Of a DNA stretch of 64,000 bases, positions 28,441-37,191 are shown one piece after another. Numbering within the stretch: position 1 is the first letter of the stretch; every line of letters begins with the position of its first letter. Made by a program: the position numbers and the translations under genes. Source of the stretch: Lacunisphaera limnophila (lineage in GTDB: Bacteria > Verrucomicrobiota > Verrucomicrobiia > Opitutales > Opitutaceae); contig NZ_CP016094.1 in assembly GCF_001746835.1 (NCBI RefSeq), positions 1,736,001-1,800,000 on the forward strand. The letters are read 5' to 3'. Under the pieces are notes generated by a model. The model was not told where the DNA came from. It was given only the letters and a program-made list of their open reading frames with translations, and ran no database searches.

Positions 28441-29463
28441 ATGGCCAAAAAGCTGAACTGGGGCATCCTCACCACGGGGTGGATCGCGCGGAAATTTGTC
28501 ACCGACCTGCTCCAGTCGCAGACCGGGCGGCTGGCGGCGGTGGGGGCCCGGCAGCTGGCGGATGCCAAGAAATTCGCCGCGGATTTCGGCGGGGTGCGGG
28601 CGCACGGCAGCTATGAGGCATTGCTGGCCGACCCGGAGGTCGAGGCGGTCTACATCGGCACGCCGCATCCGTGGCACGCGGAGTGGGCGATCAAGGCGGC
28701 GCAGGCGGGCAAGCACATCCTGTGCGAAAAGCCGCTGACGCTGAGCCTGGCCGACACCGAGCGCGTGCTGGCGGCGGCGAAGCAGCACGATGTGCTGCTG
28801 ATGGAAGCGTTTATGTATCGCTTTCACCCGCAGACGCGGAAGGTGGTCGAGCTGGTGCGGAGCGGGGCGATTGGCGAGGTGCGGTTGATCCGGGCCTCGT
28901 TCAACATCATGATGGGCTTCAACCCGGAGCACCGGATGTTCAAGAAGGAGCTCGGGGGCGGCACGATCCTGGATCTCGGCTGCTACCCGGTCACGTACTC
29001 GCGGCACATCGCGGGGGCGGTGCACGGGCAGGATTTCGTCGAGCCGGAGGAATTCCACGGCACCGGGCACGTGCGCCCGGAGGTGGGGACGGATGATTTT
29101 GCCACGGCGGTGGCGAAGTTCCCGGGCAACATCGTGGCCGAGCTCTCGTGCGGGGCGACCGTGCTCAACGACAACTCGGTGCAGATCCACGGCACCACCG
29201 GGTGGATAGATGTACCCCAGCCCTTCGTCCCGGGCCTGCTCGGGCAGGACGAGAGAATCAGCCTGCACCGGCGCGACGGGGCGACGGAGGAGATCGTCAT
29301 CCGGAGCCCGGGAGTGGGCTTGTACGCCTACGAGGCCGATGCCTTCGCCGCGACCCTCGCCCGCGGGGCGCGTGAGGTGCCGCTGGCGACGCATGCCGAC
29401 ACGCTGGGCACGGCGCGGCTGCTGGACCGGTGGCTGCGGGAGGTCGGGGTGAGGTATGCCTGA
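28441..29463 (+). CDS. Gfo/Idh/MocA family oxidoreductase
   Basis: A 340-residue NAD(P)-dependent dehydrogenase, often acting on sugars or trans-dihydrodiols. LNWGILTTGWIARKF is the Rossmann start (GxxxxA-type loop), VYIGTPHPWHAEWAIKAAQAGKHILCEKPL holds the family EKP motif, and LLMEAFMYRFHPQ and GGTILDLGCYPVTYSRHIAG match the C-terminal domain. It resembles the dimeric dihydrodiol dehydrogenase subgroup. Substrate unknown. The 215-base gap to the divergent tex gene shows no clear promoter to me. Confidence 0.9.
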   Translation: MAKKLNWGILTTGWIARKFVTDLLQSQTGRLAAVGARQLADAKKFAADFGGVRAHGSYEALLADPEVEAVYIGTPHPWHAEWAIKAAQAGKHILCEKPLTLSLADTERVLAAAKQHDVLLMEAFMYRFHPQTRKVVELVRSGAIGEVRLIRASFNIMMGFNPEHRMFKKELGGGTILDLGCYPVTYSRHIAGAVHGQDFVEPEEFHGTGHVRPEVGTDDFATAVAKFPGNIVAELSCGATVLNDNSVQIHGTTGWIDVPQPFVPGLLGQDERISLHRRDGATEEIVIRSPGVGLYAYEADAFAATLARGAREVPLATHADTLGTARLLDRWLREVGVRYA

Positions 29464-29473
29464 CCGTTTCCGC

Positions 29474-29501
29474 GGAGGGTCGGCCGGAGGACCGATCCTC
29501 C
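29474..29501. repeat. GGAG-headed hairpin before the DUF885 gene
   Basis: GGAGGGTCGG and CCGATCCTCC pair with one mismatch. Confidence 0.6.
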
Positions 29502-29567
29502 CGCAGGCCCGCCGTTCATCGCACCGGGCTTGCCGCGGGGGTGGCAGGTGCCCCACAATCCCGGCCA

Positions 29568-31409
29568 ATGAAATTTCGTTCCCTGTGCACCGGTGCGGCG
29601 CTGGCGGCCGCGATCACCCTGAATCTGGCCGCGACGTCGGCGATCACCCGGGAGGCGGTCACGGCCGAGCGGATCGCCGCCGAATCGGCGAAGGCCAACG
29701 CCTTCTTCGACCGGGTGTTTGACGAGAGCGTGGACCGCAGCCCGCTCATGCAGGGCTACCTCGGGCTGAAGAAGGACCAGGACAAGTGGGATGATTTCTC
29801 GGAGGCCAACCGGCTGGCCGAGCTGGCGATCACGGTGCGGGAGCTGGCGGCGCTGAAGGCCACGATCGATTTCGACCGGCTGGATGAGCAGACGCAGATG
29901 AGCTACCGGCTGTTCGTGACGCAGGCCGAGCAGACTATCGAGGGCTGGAAGTGGCGCAACCACGACTACGTGTTCACGCAGATGGGCGGCCAGCACACCG
30001 ACGCGCCGGCCTTCCTGATCAACTTTCACACCGTGGAGACCGTGGCCGACGCCCGCGCCTACATCGCCCGCCTGCGGGCAATGCCCCGGATGTTCGACCA
30101 ACTGATCGCCCGGGCCGAAGCTCAGGCCGCGCGGGGCATCCAGCCACCGAAATTCGTCTATCCGCTGCTGATCGAGTCATGCCGGGAAATCCTGACGGGC
30201 ATGCCGTTCGACGCCTCGGAGACGAGGAATGTCCTGCTGGAGGACTTCCAGGGCAAGGTGGCGGCGCTCCCCGAGACCGAGGCCGACGTCAAGCCGCAGT
30301 TGGTCGACGAGGCGCGGACGGCGCTGCTCGGGTCGGTCCGGCCCGCCTATGAGAAGCTCATCGCGCTGTTCGAGGCGCAGGCGAAAGTCGCGACGGACGA
30401 CGACGGTGTCTGGAAGCACCCCGAGGGGCGCGACTACTACAACTTCATGCTACGCAGCCACACGACCACGGCGCTGAGCGCCGACGAAGTGCATACGCTG
30501 GGCGTGCGGGAAGTTGCCCGCATCCATGCGGGGATGATGGCGATTGCGCGGCAGACCGGTTTCACGGGGGATTTGGCGGCGTTTCTGAAATTCATGCGCG
30601 ACGACCCGCAGTTCAGCTACCCGAGCACCGAGGAGGGCCGTGCCGCCTACATCCAGCGGGCGGAGGCGGCCATCGCCACGATGACGGCGCGGCTGGATGA
30701 GTTCTTCGGCGTGAAGCCCAAGGCCCCGCTGGTGGTGAAGAAGGTCGAGCCCTTCCGCGAGAAAGGCTCGGCCGCGGCGTTCTACAACCAGCCATCGGCG
30801 GACGGCTCGCGGCCGGGCATCTATTACGTCAACACCCACGACATGCGCGGCCTGCCGATCTGGGAGCTGGAGACGCTGGCGCACCATGAGGCCATCCCCG
30901 GCCACCACATGCAGATCGCGATCGCGCAGGAGCTCGAGAACATGCCGAAGTTCCGGCGCTTCGGCGGCTACAACGCCTACGCCGAGGGCTGGGCGCTGTA
31001 TGCGGAGTATTTCCCGAAGGAGTTCGGTTTCTATGCGGATCCGTACCAGGATTTCGGCCGGCTCTCGGACGAGCTGCTACGCGCCGTGCGCCTGGTGGTG
31101 GACACGGGCGTGCACGCCAAGGGCTGGACGCGGCAGCAGGTGCTGGATTACTTCGGCGCCAACACGGCCGCCTCGGCGGTGGAGACGCTGGCCGAGACCA
31201 ACCGGTACATCGTGTGGCCGGGCCAGGCCACGGGTTACAAGGTCGGCATGCTCAAGATCCTCGAACTGCGGGAGCAGGCTAAGGCCGAGCTGGGCGCGAA
31301 GTTCGACCTGCGGGCGTACCACGACCTCGTGCTGAAAAACGGGGCGCTGCCGCTGAACCTGCTCGAGGAGAATGTACGGGCGTGGATCGCGGCGCGGAAG
31401 CAGGGCTGA
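29568..31409 (+). CDS. Exported DUF885 family protein (putative zinc metallopeptidase)
   Basis: A 613-residue protein with a short signal peptide (CTGAALAAAITLNLAATSA). The DUF885 signature is clear: AHHEAIPGHHMQIAIAQEL carries the HExxPGHH zinc motif, and FGGYNAYAEGWALYAEYFPKE gives the downstream Glu of the site. Family members are large helical metallopeptidase-like proteins, in part carboxypeptidases. The ATG before KFRSLCTG is chosen for the signal peptide. Promoter not evident; a GGAG-headed hairpin lies just upstream at 29474-29501. Confidence 0.9.
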   Translation: MKFRSLCTGAALAAAITLNLAATSAITREAVTAERIAAESAKANAFFDRVFDESVDRSPLMQGYLGLKKDQDKWDDFSEANRLAELAITVRELAALKATIDFDRLDEQTQMSYRLFVTQAEQTIEGWKWRNHDYVFTQMGGQHTDAPAFLINFHTVETVADARAYIARLRAMPRMFDQLIARAEAQAARGIQPPKFVYPLLIESCREILTGMPFDASETRNVLLEDFQGKVAALPETEADVKPQLVDEARTALLGSVRPAYEKLIALFEAQAKVATDDDGVWKHPEGRDYYNFMLRSHTTTALSADEVHTLGVREVARIHAGMMAIARQTGFTGDLAAFLKFMRDDPQFSYPSTEEGRAAYIQRAEAAIATMTARLDEFFGVKPKAPLVVKKVEPFREKGSAAAFYNQPSADGSRPGIYYVNTHDMRGLPIWELETLAHHEAIPGHHMQIAIAQELENMPKFRRFGGYNAYAEGWALYAEYFPKEFGFYADPYQDFGRLSDELLRAVRLVVDTGVHAKGWTRQQVLDYFGANTAASAVETLAETNRYIVWPGQATGYKVGMLKILELREQAKAELGAKFDLRAYHDLVLKNGALPLNLLEENVRAWIAARKQG

Positions 31410-31425
31410 GCCGGGGTGCGGATCC

Positions 31426-31453
31426 GTGGCCGGGGCCGACCTTGGTCGGTCCT
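31426..31453. repeat. GTGG-headed hairpin after the DUF885 gene
   Basis: GGCCGACC and GGTCGGTCC pair, two-base loop. Confidence 0.55.
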
Positions 31454-31567
31454 TTCCGGGCTGGTACCCAGGGCCGCTTTAACCACAGATAGACCCAACG
31501 AACACAGAGCGATCGGATCGGCGCTTCACCCCGAAGAACTCATCGTCCGGTCGCCCCCCCCATACCC

Positions 31568-32044
31568 ATGATCCTCTCCCTTCGACTTCTCCCGCTCTAC
31601 CTCAGCCTGATGGTCTTTGCCTCCGGCGAGGCGCCGCCGTTGGCTACGGGCCTGTTTGATGAAGCCCAGTTTGCGCGGATACGGTTCTTGGAAGGTCGCT
31701 GGAAGGGCATCGGTCCCGACGGAAAGGAGTTCTTCGAGGAGTATGTTCTGACCGGTCCGACGCGGTTCGAGGCGAACCGGCATGGCGACGCCAGCTTCAG
31801 CGAGCGCAAGGACGGCAGCACGGTGACGCTGCAGGACGGCGTGATCCTCTCGACTTGGGGTCGGTATACCTGGAAGGCGGTGTCGCTGACCGATACCAAG
31901 GCCTGTTTCGAGCCGATGAACGCCCCGAGCTCGTTCTGTTGGGAGCGGATCTCGCCGGAAACGGTCACGGTCACCCAGCGCTGGAACGGGGAGGATGGCA
32001 AGGAACAGTCCTATGTGTTGACGCTGACACGGGTGAGCAAGTGA
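31568..32044 (+). CDS. Small exported protein, DUF6265-like
   Basis: A 158-residue protein with a signal peptide (ILSLRLLPLYLSLMVFASG). The mature part begins ARIRFLEGRWKGIGPDGKEFFEEYV and goes on as a beta-rich, lipocalin-like stretch, a pattern I associate with DUF6265 and related small barrel proteins. Function unknown. Base composition is slightly less GC-rich than its neighbours. It has its own promoter region with remnants of the ACCACAGA-type repeat. Confidence 0.7.
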   Translation: MILSLRLLPLYLSLMVFASGEAPPLATGLFDEAQFARIRFLEGRWKGIGPDGKEFFEEYVLTGPTRFEANRHGDASFSERKDGSTVTLQDGVILSTWGRYTWKAVSLTDTKACFEPMNAPSSFCWERISPETVTVTQRWNGEDGKEQSYVLTLTRVSK

Positions 32045-32161
32045 GGCCGCGAAAGGATCCCAAAGCCCGGACCAGCATACCGCGAAGGGCGGGCAGAGTG
32101 GGAATAGGGCGGCTGTGATCCGCTGGACCATCCGGTGAAGCGCGGCCGGCAAACGCCAGCA

Positions 32162-32184
32162 GGCCGGTCGGAGACCGGCCCTAC
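32162..32184. repeat. GTAG-headed perfect hairpin over the hydrolase stop codon
   Basis: Minus strand GTAG, then GGCCGGTC-TCC-GACCGGCC. The TAG of the head is the stop codon of the exported hydrolase. Confidence 0.85.
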
Positions 32185-33098
32185 GGCAGGCCCAGTTCGC
32201 GGATCAGCCAGGCCATCCGGTCGGCGGCGACTTCGGGTGGGTGCAGGCCGTGGTCGGCGGCGTAGGTGGCCATGTGCTTGCGCGGGCCGGCGGCGGCGTA
32301 GAACTCGGCGGCCTCCTCGGCGGTGACGTAGAAATCCTTCGCTGCGAATTGGAAAAACACCGGCGCGGGCGCGAGGCGGCCGACGAAGTTCACCGGGTCC
32401 AGCGGGGCGAGCTGGGCGGAATAGGCCGCGAGATCCTTGGGTTGCTGGCGGAAGAGGAACCAGTCGATGAAGTGGGGCGTGGGGGCCAGGAAGACATAGG
32501 TCCGGGCGCGGCGGTCCTGGGCCTCGGCGATCATCCCGTACATGGCGCCGAAATCGTGGGCGACGAAGGCAACGCGGGCAGGGTCGATGCCGGGCTGGGC
32601 GAGGAGCAGGTCCATGGCGCGGCGGAGTTCGATGACCTGGCGGACCGCGTGCGCATGGTCCTGCTCGGGGACTCGATTTTTGTACCAATCGGGCTGGGCC
32701 CACATGCCCTCGACCAGTAGGGACACCACGCCGCGGCCGGCGAGGGCAATGGCCTCGGCGAGGAACTGCGTGCGGTTGGTCGTGGCCGGGTCGCCGAGCC
32801 AGTGGACGTAGAGGATGGCGGCGTGCGGGCCGGCGGAAGTGACTGGGGAAACGACGTAGGCCTTCACCGGCTGGCCGGCCGGGGTGAACGTGATGTCACG
32901 GACCAGGGCGGCGCCGCGGGTTTCGCGCCCGGCCTCCTGCACGTTGAAGGAGGCGGTGCGGTCGTAGGCGAAGATAGCGGGGTCGGGTTCGGCGGCAACG
33001 GCGGAGGACCCGCCTACGCAGATGGCCACGGCGAGGCTGCGCAGGAGACCGAGGGAAAAGAACGACGCGCGGTGGGCGGAAGACGAAGGGCGGTTCAT
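32181..33098 (-). CDS. Exported alpha/beta-hydrolase with aspartate at the nucleophile position
   Basis: A 305-residue protein: signal peptide to about residue 38, then an alpha/beta-hydrolase fold. ILYVHWLGDPATTNR is the oxyanion region, VAFVAHDFGAMYG the nucleophile elbow, and ADHGLHPPEVAADR the likely His. The elbow carries Asp (HDFG), as in haloalkane dehalogenases and epoxide hydrolases, not Ser. Substrate unknown. The ATG before NRPSSSAHR is used. The TAG stop is the TAG of a GTAG-headed perfect hairpin. Confidence 0.82.
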   Translation of the reverse strand: MNRPSSSAHRASFFSLGLLRSLAVAICVGGSSAVAAEPDPAIFAYDRTASFNVQEAGRETRGAALVRDITFTPAGQPVKAYVVSPVTSAGPHAAILYVHWLGDPATTNRTQFLAEAIALAGRGVVSLLVEGMWAQPDWYKNRVPEQDHAHAVRQVIELRRAMDLLLAQPGIDPARVAFVAHDFGAMYGMIAEAQDRRARTYVFLAPTPHFIDWFLFRQQPKDLAAYSAQLAPLDPVNFVGRLAPAPVFFQFAAKDFYVTAEEAAEFYAAAGPRKHMATYAADHGLHPPEVAADRMAWLIRELGLP

Positions 33099-33201
33099 GG
33101 GCGGGTGGTTAGGGTAACACCGCGGGGCAGACAATCCCGTCGCGATGAAGGGCGGGATACGTGCGACGGGCGGAGGGGGCCACTCCGGGCCGGTGCCGAA
33201 A

Positions 33202-33226
33202 AACCTGCCCGGAGGTCAGGTTCCAC
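33202..33226. repeat. Family C hairpin holding the trmH-like stop codon
   Basis: Minus strand GTGG, then AACCTG ... CAGGTT. The TGA stop of the methyltransferase overlaps the end of the first stem arm. Confidence 0.85.
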
Positions 33227-34019
33227 CGGGCGACACCCGGCGAAGGTTGTCGCAGACGATGGCGGCGGCCGTGGCGGCGTTAAGGGATTCGGCGCCGCCA
33301 TACTTGGGAATGGTCACGAAATCCGTGACCAAGGGTCGGACGGCGACGGAGATCCCGCGGCCCTCGCTGCCGATGACCACGATCGCGTCGCGCCGAGGTT
33401 GCATGGAGTGCACGTCCGCGCCCGACAGGTCGCAGCCGAGCACCGGGGCGGTCACGCCGGCGAGGGCGTCGGCCAGCGGCGCGGTGTGGCAGGTGACGCG
33501 GGCGAAGGAACCCATGCTGGCGTTGATGACCTTTTGGGAAAAGAGGTCGGCGGAGTCGGGGGAGAGTAGCACGCGGTCGAAGGCGAACCAGTCGGCGAGG
33601 CGGAGGAGCGTGCCGACGTTGCCGGGGTCCTGGATACCGTCGAGGGCGAGGGTGAGGCCCCGGTTGAGGACGCCGGCGGCCAGCGGGGGGCGGTTGATTG
33701 TGCCGACGGCGAGGACCGTCGACGGGGTGGGATAGTGGCTGAGGCGCGCCATCTCGGCCTCGGTGATGCTGGTCGCTTGGAGGCGGGGTGCCCTCACCCC
33801 GCGGGATGCGTCATCCGGAGCCGATGCCTTGCGGGGTGGGGGCACCCCGCCTCCACCGGTCCATGCGTCCGTGGCGTAGAGTTCCGTGAACGGAAATCCG
33901 GCGGCGAGGAGCTCGCCGACGACCTTCTCGCCCTCGACCACGAAGAGACCGAGAGACTCGCGGGACTTCTTCTCCTGCAGGGAGCGCAGGCGCGTGATCT
34001 CGGCTTTGGGGAGCGGCAT
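33216..34019 (-). CDS. TrmH/SpoU family RNA 2'-O-methyltransferase with in-frame repeat
   Basis: A 267-residue SPOUT-class methyltransferase. GLFVVEGEKVVGELL is the N-terminal substrate-binding domain, LALDGIQDPGNVGTLLRLADWF, IVVIGSEGRGIS and IPKYGGAESLNAATAAAI are motifs 1-3 forming the trefoil knot and SAM site. It probably 2'-O-methylates rRNA or tRNA. Residues after ATDAW (GGGGVPPPRKASAPDDASRG) are encoded by a double-hairpin element inserted between the two domains without breaking the frame, and the stop codon lies in a second element. The ATG before PLPKAEITRLR is chosen. Confidence 0.9.
   Translation of the reverse strand: MPLPKAEITRLRSLQEKKSRESLGLFVVEGEKVVGELLAAGFPFTELYATDAWTGGGGVPPPRKASAPDDASRGVRAPRLQATSITEAEMARLSHYPTPSTVLAVGTINRPPLAAGVLNRGLTLALDGIQDPGNVGTLLRLADWFAFDRVLLSPDSADLFSQKVINASMGSFARVTCHTAPLADALAGVTAPVLGCDLSGADVHSMQPRRDAIVVIGSEGRGISVAVRPLVTDFVTIPKYGGAESLNAATAAAIVCDNLRRVSPGGT
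33779..33856. repeat. REPIN-like double hairpin inside the trmH-like gene
   Basis: Terminal inverted repeats of 24 bases (GGAGGCGGGGTGCCCTCACC and four more) match at 23 positions; each arm is itself a hairpin (GCGGGGT/ACCCCGC). The interior is 28 bases. The whole is read in frame. Confidence 0.9.
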
Positions 34020-34225
34020 GACCGCGAGCAAACAGGGCGGGTGGGATTTGGCAACTGTGGCGGCGGGAGGGATCTGCGTGATTAAAAGGGGGGCGGGCAT
34101 TGCGAGGCGGGCCCGCGCGCACGGGTTTTGTGACGGCCGTGTTTCGCCGGGGTAACGTTTTGGCGACGCCACGGGTCGCGCGTTGACCGCGGAAAAAATG
34201 TCCGTGCAGGTTCACCCCACACCTT

Positions 34226-37033
34226 ATGCACACCACGACTCCACGCGCGGGATTCCGCGCTTTTTCCCTGTTTATGCGCGCCGCGGTTGCGGCGCTCGCC
34301 TGCACCGGGCTCACCCTGGCGGCCCAGACCGCCGGCTCGCTCTCCGGCCGCGTGACCGATGCCTCGACCGGCCTCAGTCTCTCCGGCGCGCGCGTGACCA
34401 TCGCGGATACGGGACTCGAGACCTTTACCGGTCCCTCGGGTGACTACTCCTTCGGTAGCGTGCCGGCAGGTGCGGCCATCGTGGAGGTCAACTACGTGGG
34501 TTATCCGGTCGTTTCCCGTAACGTGGAGATTGGCGGCGTGACACGGTTGAACGTCGTTTTCAACAGCGAGACGGTTGAGCTGGACAAGCTGGTGATCGAG
34601 GGCGCCGCGGTCGGCACCGCGCGCGCCATCAACCAGCAGCGCGCCGCCGCCACCTACACGAACATCATCGCCTCCGACGAGATCGGCAACTTTGCCGACC
34701 AGAACGCGGCCGAGGCCATCCAGCGCATTCCCGGCGTGTCGCTCTACCGCGACCAGGGCGAGGGCCGCTACATCGTGCTGCGCGGGCTCAACTACACCTT
34801 CACCTCGGTCAAGGTGAACGGCGGCTCCTTCGCTGGCGCCGACCTCGGCGAGCGCGCCACGGCGCTCGACGTGATCCCCGCCGATGCGCTCTCCGCCATC
34901 GAGGTCACCAAGGTGCCGACGCCCGACATGGATGGCGAGGGGCTGGGCGGACAGGTGAACATCCGCACCAAGAGCCCCTTTGAGTCCGATGGGCTGGCGG
35001 CCAGCTTCTCGGCGCAGGGCCAGTATGCCGACCAGAGCGGCGAGTATTCCAAGAAATTCAATGGCTACGTCTCGCAGTTGTTTGGCGCGGACAAGCAGTA
35101 CGGCTTCCTCATCGCCCCGACCTGGCAGGAGCGCAAGTTCGGCTCGTACAATTTCGAGAACGGGGGGGCCTGGTTGTCGCCCGCCGACAACGGCACGGCC
35201 TTCTATACCATGTCCGAGCTCGCATTCCGCGATTACGTGATCAATCGCGAACGTTACGGGGTGAATGCCGCCTTCGAGGCCCGCCCGGACAGCACCACCT
35301 CCTTCTACGTCCACGGCGGCTTCAACCGCTTCACCGACACCGAGAGCCGTCATCTCACGCTTTTCGACTTCACCGAGGCCACCCTTAATCGAAGCTCAGT
35401 GACGGCGAACTCGGCCACCTACACGGGCATGCGCCGCTACGCCCGCCGGCTCCGCATCCGCGAGAAGGATCAGGATGTGACCACGTTCAGCGCCGGCGGC
35501 GCGAAGCAGCTCGGCGCCTGGAAGGTTGAGGTGCAGGCCGGGTACACCAAGGGCGACGAGCGCCGGCCCGACGAGCTTACCGCGCGCTTCCGCCGCAACA
35601 CCCGCGACACCTCCGTCCGTTACGACACGGACGGCGCCTACAACGTCAGCGTCACCCAACTGGCCGGCGCGAGTTTCTTCGAGCCCTCGTCCTACGCCTA
35701 CCAGCGCATCGACCTGGTTAACGAAAGCGGGTCCGAGACCGAGACGGATCTGGGTTTCCATGCCCGTTATGATTTCACCGGCCGTCCGGCCTACCTGAAG
35801 TTCGGCGCCCTGTTCCGCGCCAAGGAGAAGGAGTCCGAAGGCGAGGCTTACGAGCTCGGCTCCGCCCCGGCCACCTTCACCTTCGCCAACCTGGCCGAGC
35901 CGGCCAGCGATTATCCCTACCTGCGGGTCCCGCGCATCAGCACCGCCGCCGTCAAGGAGGCGTTTTATGCCAACCGCGCCGGCTTCACCGGGGGCCGCGT
36001 GTTTGAGGACAGCGAGTTTGAGGATTTCTCCCTCAACGAGGATGTGCTTTCCGGTTACGTGATGGGCGGCTCGCAGTTCGGCCAGCTCAATGTGCTCGGC
36101 GGCGTGCGCGTGGAGCGCACGGAGTTCGAGACGACGGGCAATGAGCTCGATCTGGTCAACGAGGTTTCCACGGCCCGCACGGCGAAGCAGAGTTACACGA
36201 ACGTGCTGCCCGGCGTCCACTTCCGCTACGACCTCACCAAGAGCGTCGTGCTGCGCGCTTCCTGGTCGAACTCGCTCGCCCGGCCGTCCTTCAGCGACAC
36301 CGCCTTCCGCTCGCTGGTGAACAGCGATGATTTCGAGATCACCCGGGGCAACCCGGCGCTCGACGCGCTCGAGGCGACGAACTGGGATGCGTCGGTCGAG
36401 TACTACCTGCCCTCGCTGGGCGTGCTCTCGGCCGCCGTGTTCCACAAGGAGATCGAGAACTTCTCCTATGAGTACGAGGACCCGTCCCCGCTGGTGATCA
36501 ACGGCGACAGCTACGACCTGACCACGTACGCCAACGGATCCGACGGCAAGATCACGGGCCTCGAGCTGGCCTACCAGCAGCAGCTGCGGATGCTGCCCTC
36601 GCCCTTTGACGGACTCGGGCTGATGGCGAACATCACCTTCCTCGACAGCAAGGCGGACTACCCGACGCGCCCCGGCGAGAACGTGCCCTTTGTCGGCCAG
36701 AGCGACCGCACGGGCAACCTGGCGCTCACTTACGAGAAAGCCGGCCTGTTCCTGCGTCTCGCGCTGAATTTCCGCACGGAGCGCCTGCGCGAGGACGAGC
36801 CGATCGGTGGCGCGGCCTGGCAAGACATCTACGTCGACGACTTCAAGCAGCTCGACCTCACCGCCCGTTACAAGTTGACCAAGAACTGGGAGCTTTACGG
36901 CGAGATGCTGAACCTCACCGACGAGCCCTTCCGTGTCTACCTGAACAGCCCCGGCACGACGCAGGGGAAGCGCCTCGGCCAGGTGGAGGAATATGGCTGG
37001 AGTGCCAACTTCGGCGTCCGCTGGAAACTCTAA
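34226..37033 (+). CDS. TonB-dependent receptor with carboxypeptidase-regulatory-like domain
   Basis: A 935-residue outer-membrane receptor. Signal peptide ends near residue 33 (AAQT); residues 37-115 are a CarboxypepD_reg-like beta-sandwich (GSLSGRVTDASTGLSLSGARV, GNVEIGG region); the plug follows (NAAEAIQRIPGVSLYRDQGEG, YIVLRGL), then a 22-strand barrel ending in WSANFGVRWKL. It takes up a ligand with energy from TonB. The next gene, 158 bases downstream on the same strand, is a phytase, so an inositol phosphate or a released organophosphate complex is a reasonable guess for the ligand. This receptor style is abundant in Opitutaceae. Confidence 0.93.
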   Translation: MHTTTPRAGFRAFSLFMRAAVAALACTGLTLAAQTAGSLSGRVTDASTGLSLSGARVTIADTGLETFTGPSGDYSFGSVPAGAAIVEVNYVGYPVVSRNVEIGGVTRLNVVFNSETVELDKLVIEGAAVGTARAINQQRAAATYTNIIASDEIGNFADQNAAEAIQRIPGVSLYRDQGEGRYIVLRGLNYTFTSVKVNGGSFAGADLGERATALDVIPADALSAIEVTKVPTPDMDGEGLGGQVNIRTKSPFESDGLAASFSAQGQYADQSGEYSKKFNGYVSQLFGADKQYGFLIAPTWQERKFGSYNFENGGAWLSPADNGTAFYTMSELAFRDYVINRERYGVNAAFEARPDSTTSFYVHGGFNRFTDTESRHLTLFDFTEATLNRSSVTANSATYTGMRRYARRLRIREKDQDVTTFSAGGAKQLGAWKVEVQAGYTKGDERRPDELTARFRRNTRDTSVRYDTDGAYNVSVTQLAGASFFEPSSYAYQRIDLVNESGSETETDLGFHARYDFTGRPAYLKFGALFRAKEKESEGEAYELGSAPATFTFANLAEPASDYPYLRVPRISTAAVKEAFYANRAGFTGGRVFEDSEFEDFSLNEDVLSGYVMGGSQFGQLNVLGGVRVERTEFETTGNELDLVNEVSTARTAKQSYTNVLPGVHFRYDLTKSVVLRASWSNSLARPSFSDTAFRSLVNSDDFEITRGNPALDALEATNWDASVEYYLPSLGVLSAAVFHKEIENFSYEYEDPSPLVINGDSYDLTTYANGSDGKITGLELAYQQQLRMLPSPFDGLGLMANITFLDSKADYPTRPGENVPFVGQSDRTGNLALTYEKAGLFLRLALNFRTERLREDEPIGGAAWQDIYVDDFKQLDLTARYKLTKNWELYGEMLNLTDEPFRVYLNSPGTTQGKRLGQVEEYGWSANFGVRWKL

Positions 37034-37099
37034 GACAAGTTTGGCCATCCGGGCCGGTGGGTGCAAACCTGCCGGCCTGCGGCGTTTTCGCTCAAAGGC

Positions 37100-37172
37100 A
37101 GGAGCATGCTTCTCGGTGATGCAGTCTTTTGCTGGCGGCGAATGATCCTGAGTCGCCTGCGAGCAGGCTCCT
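37100..37172. repeat. REPIN-like inverted pair upstream of the phytase
   Basis: AGGAGCATGCTTCTCG on the left mirrors AGGAGCCTGCTCGCAGG on the right with several mismatches. It fills most of the gap between the TonB receptor and the phytase gene. Confidence 0.6.
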
Positions 37173-37191
37173 ATGACCAATCCCCTACCAA

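Noticed and set aside
35396-37180. A 594-codon open frame antisense to the TonB receptor
   Set aside because: No recognisable domain; it is the reverse frame of a well-supported receptor.
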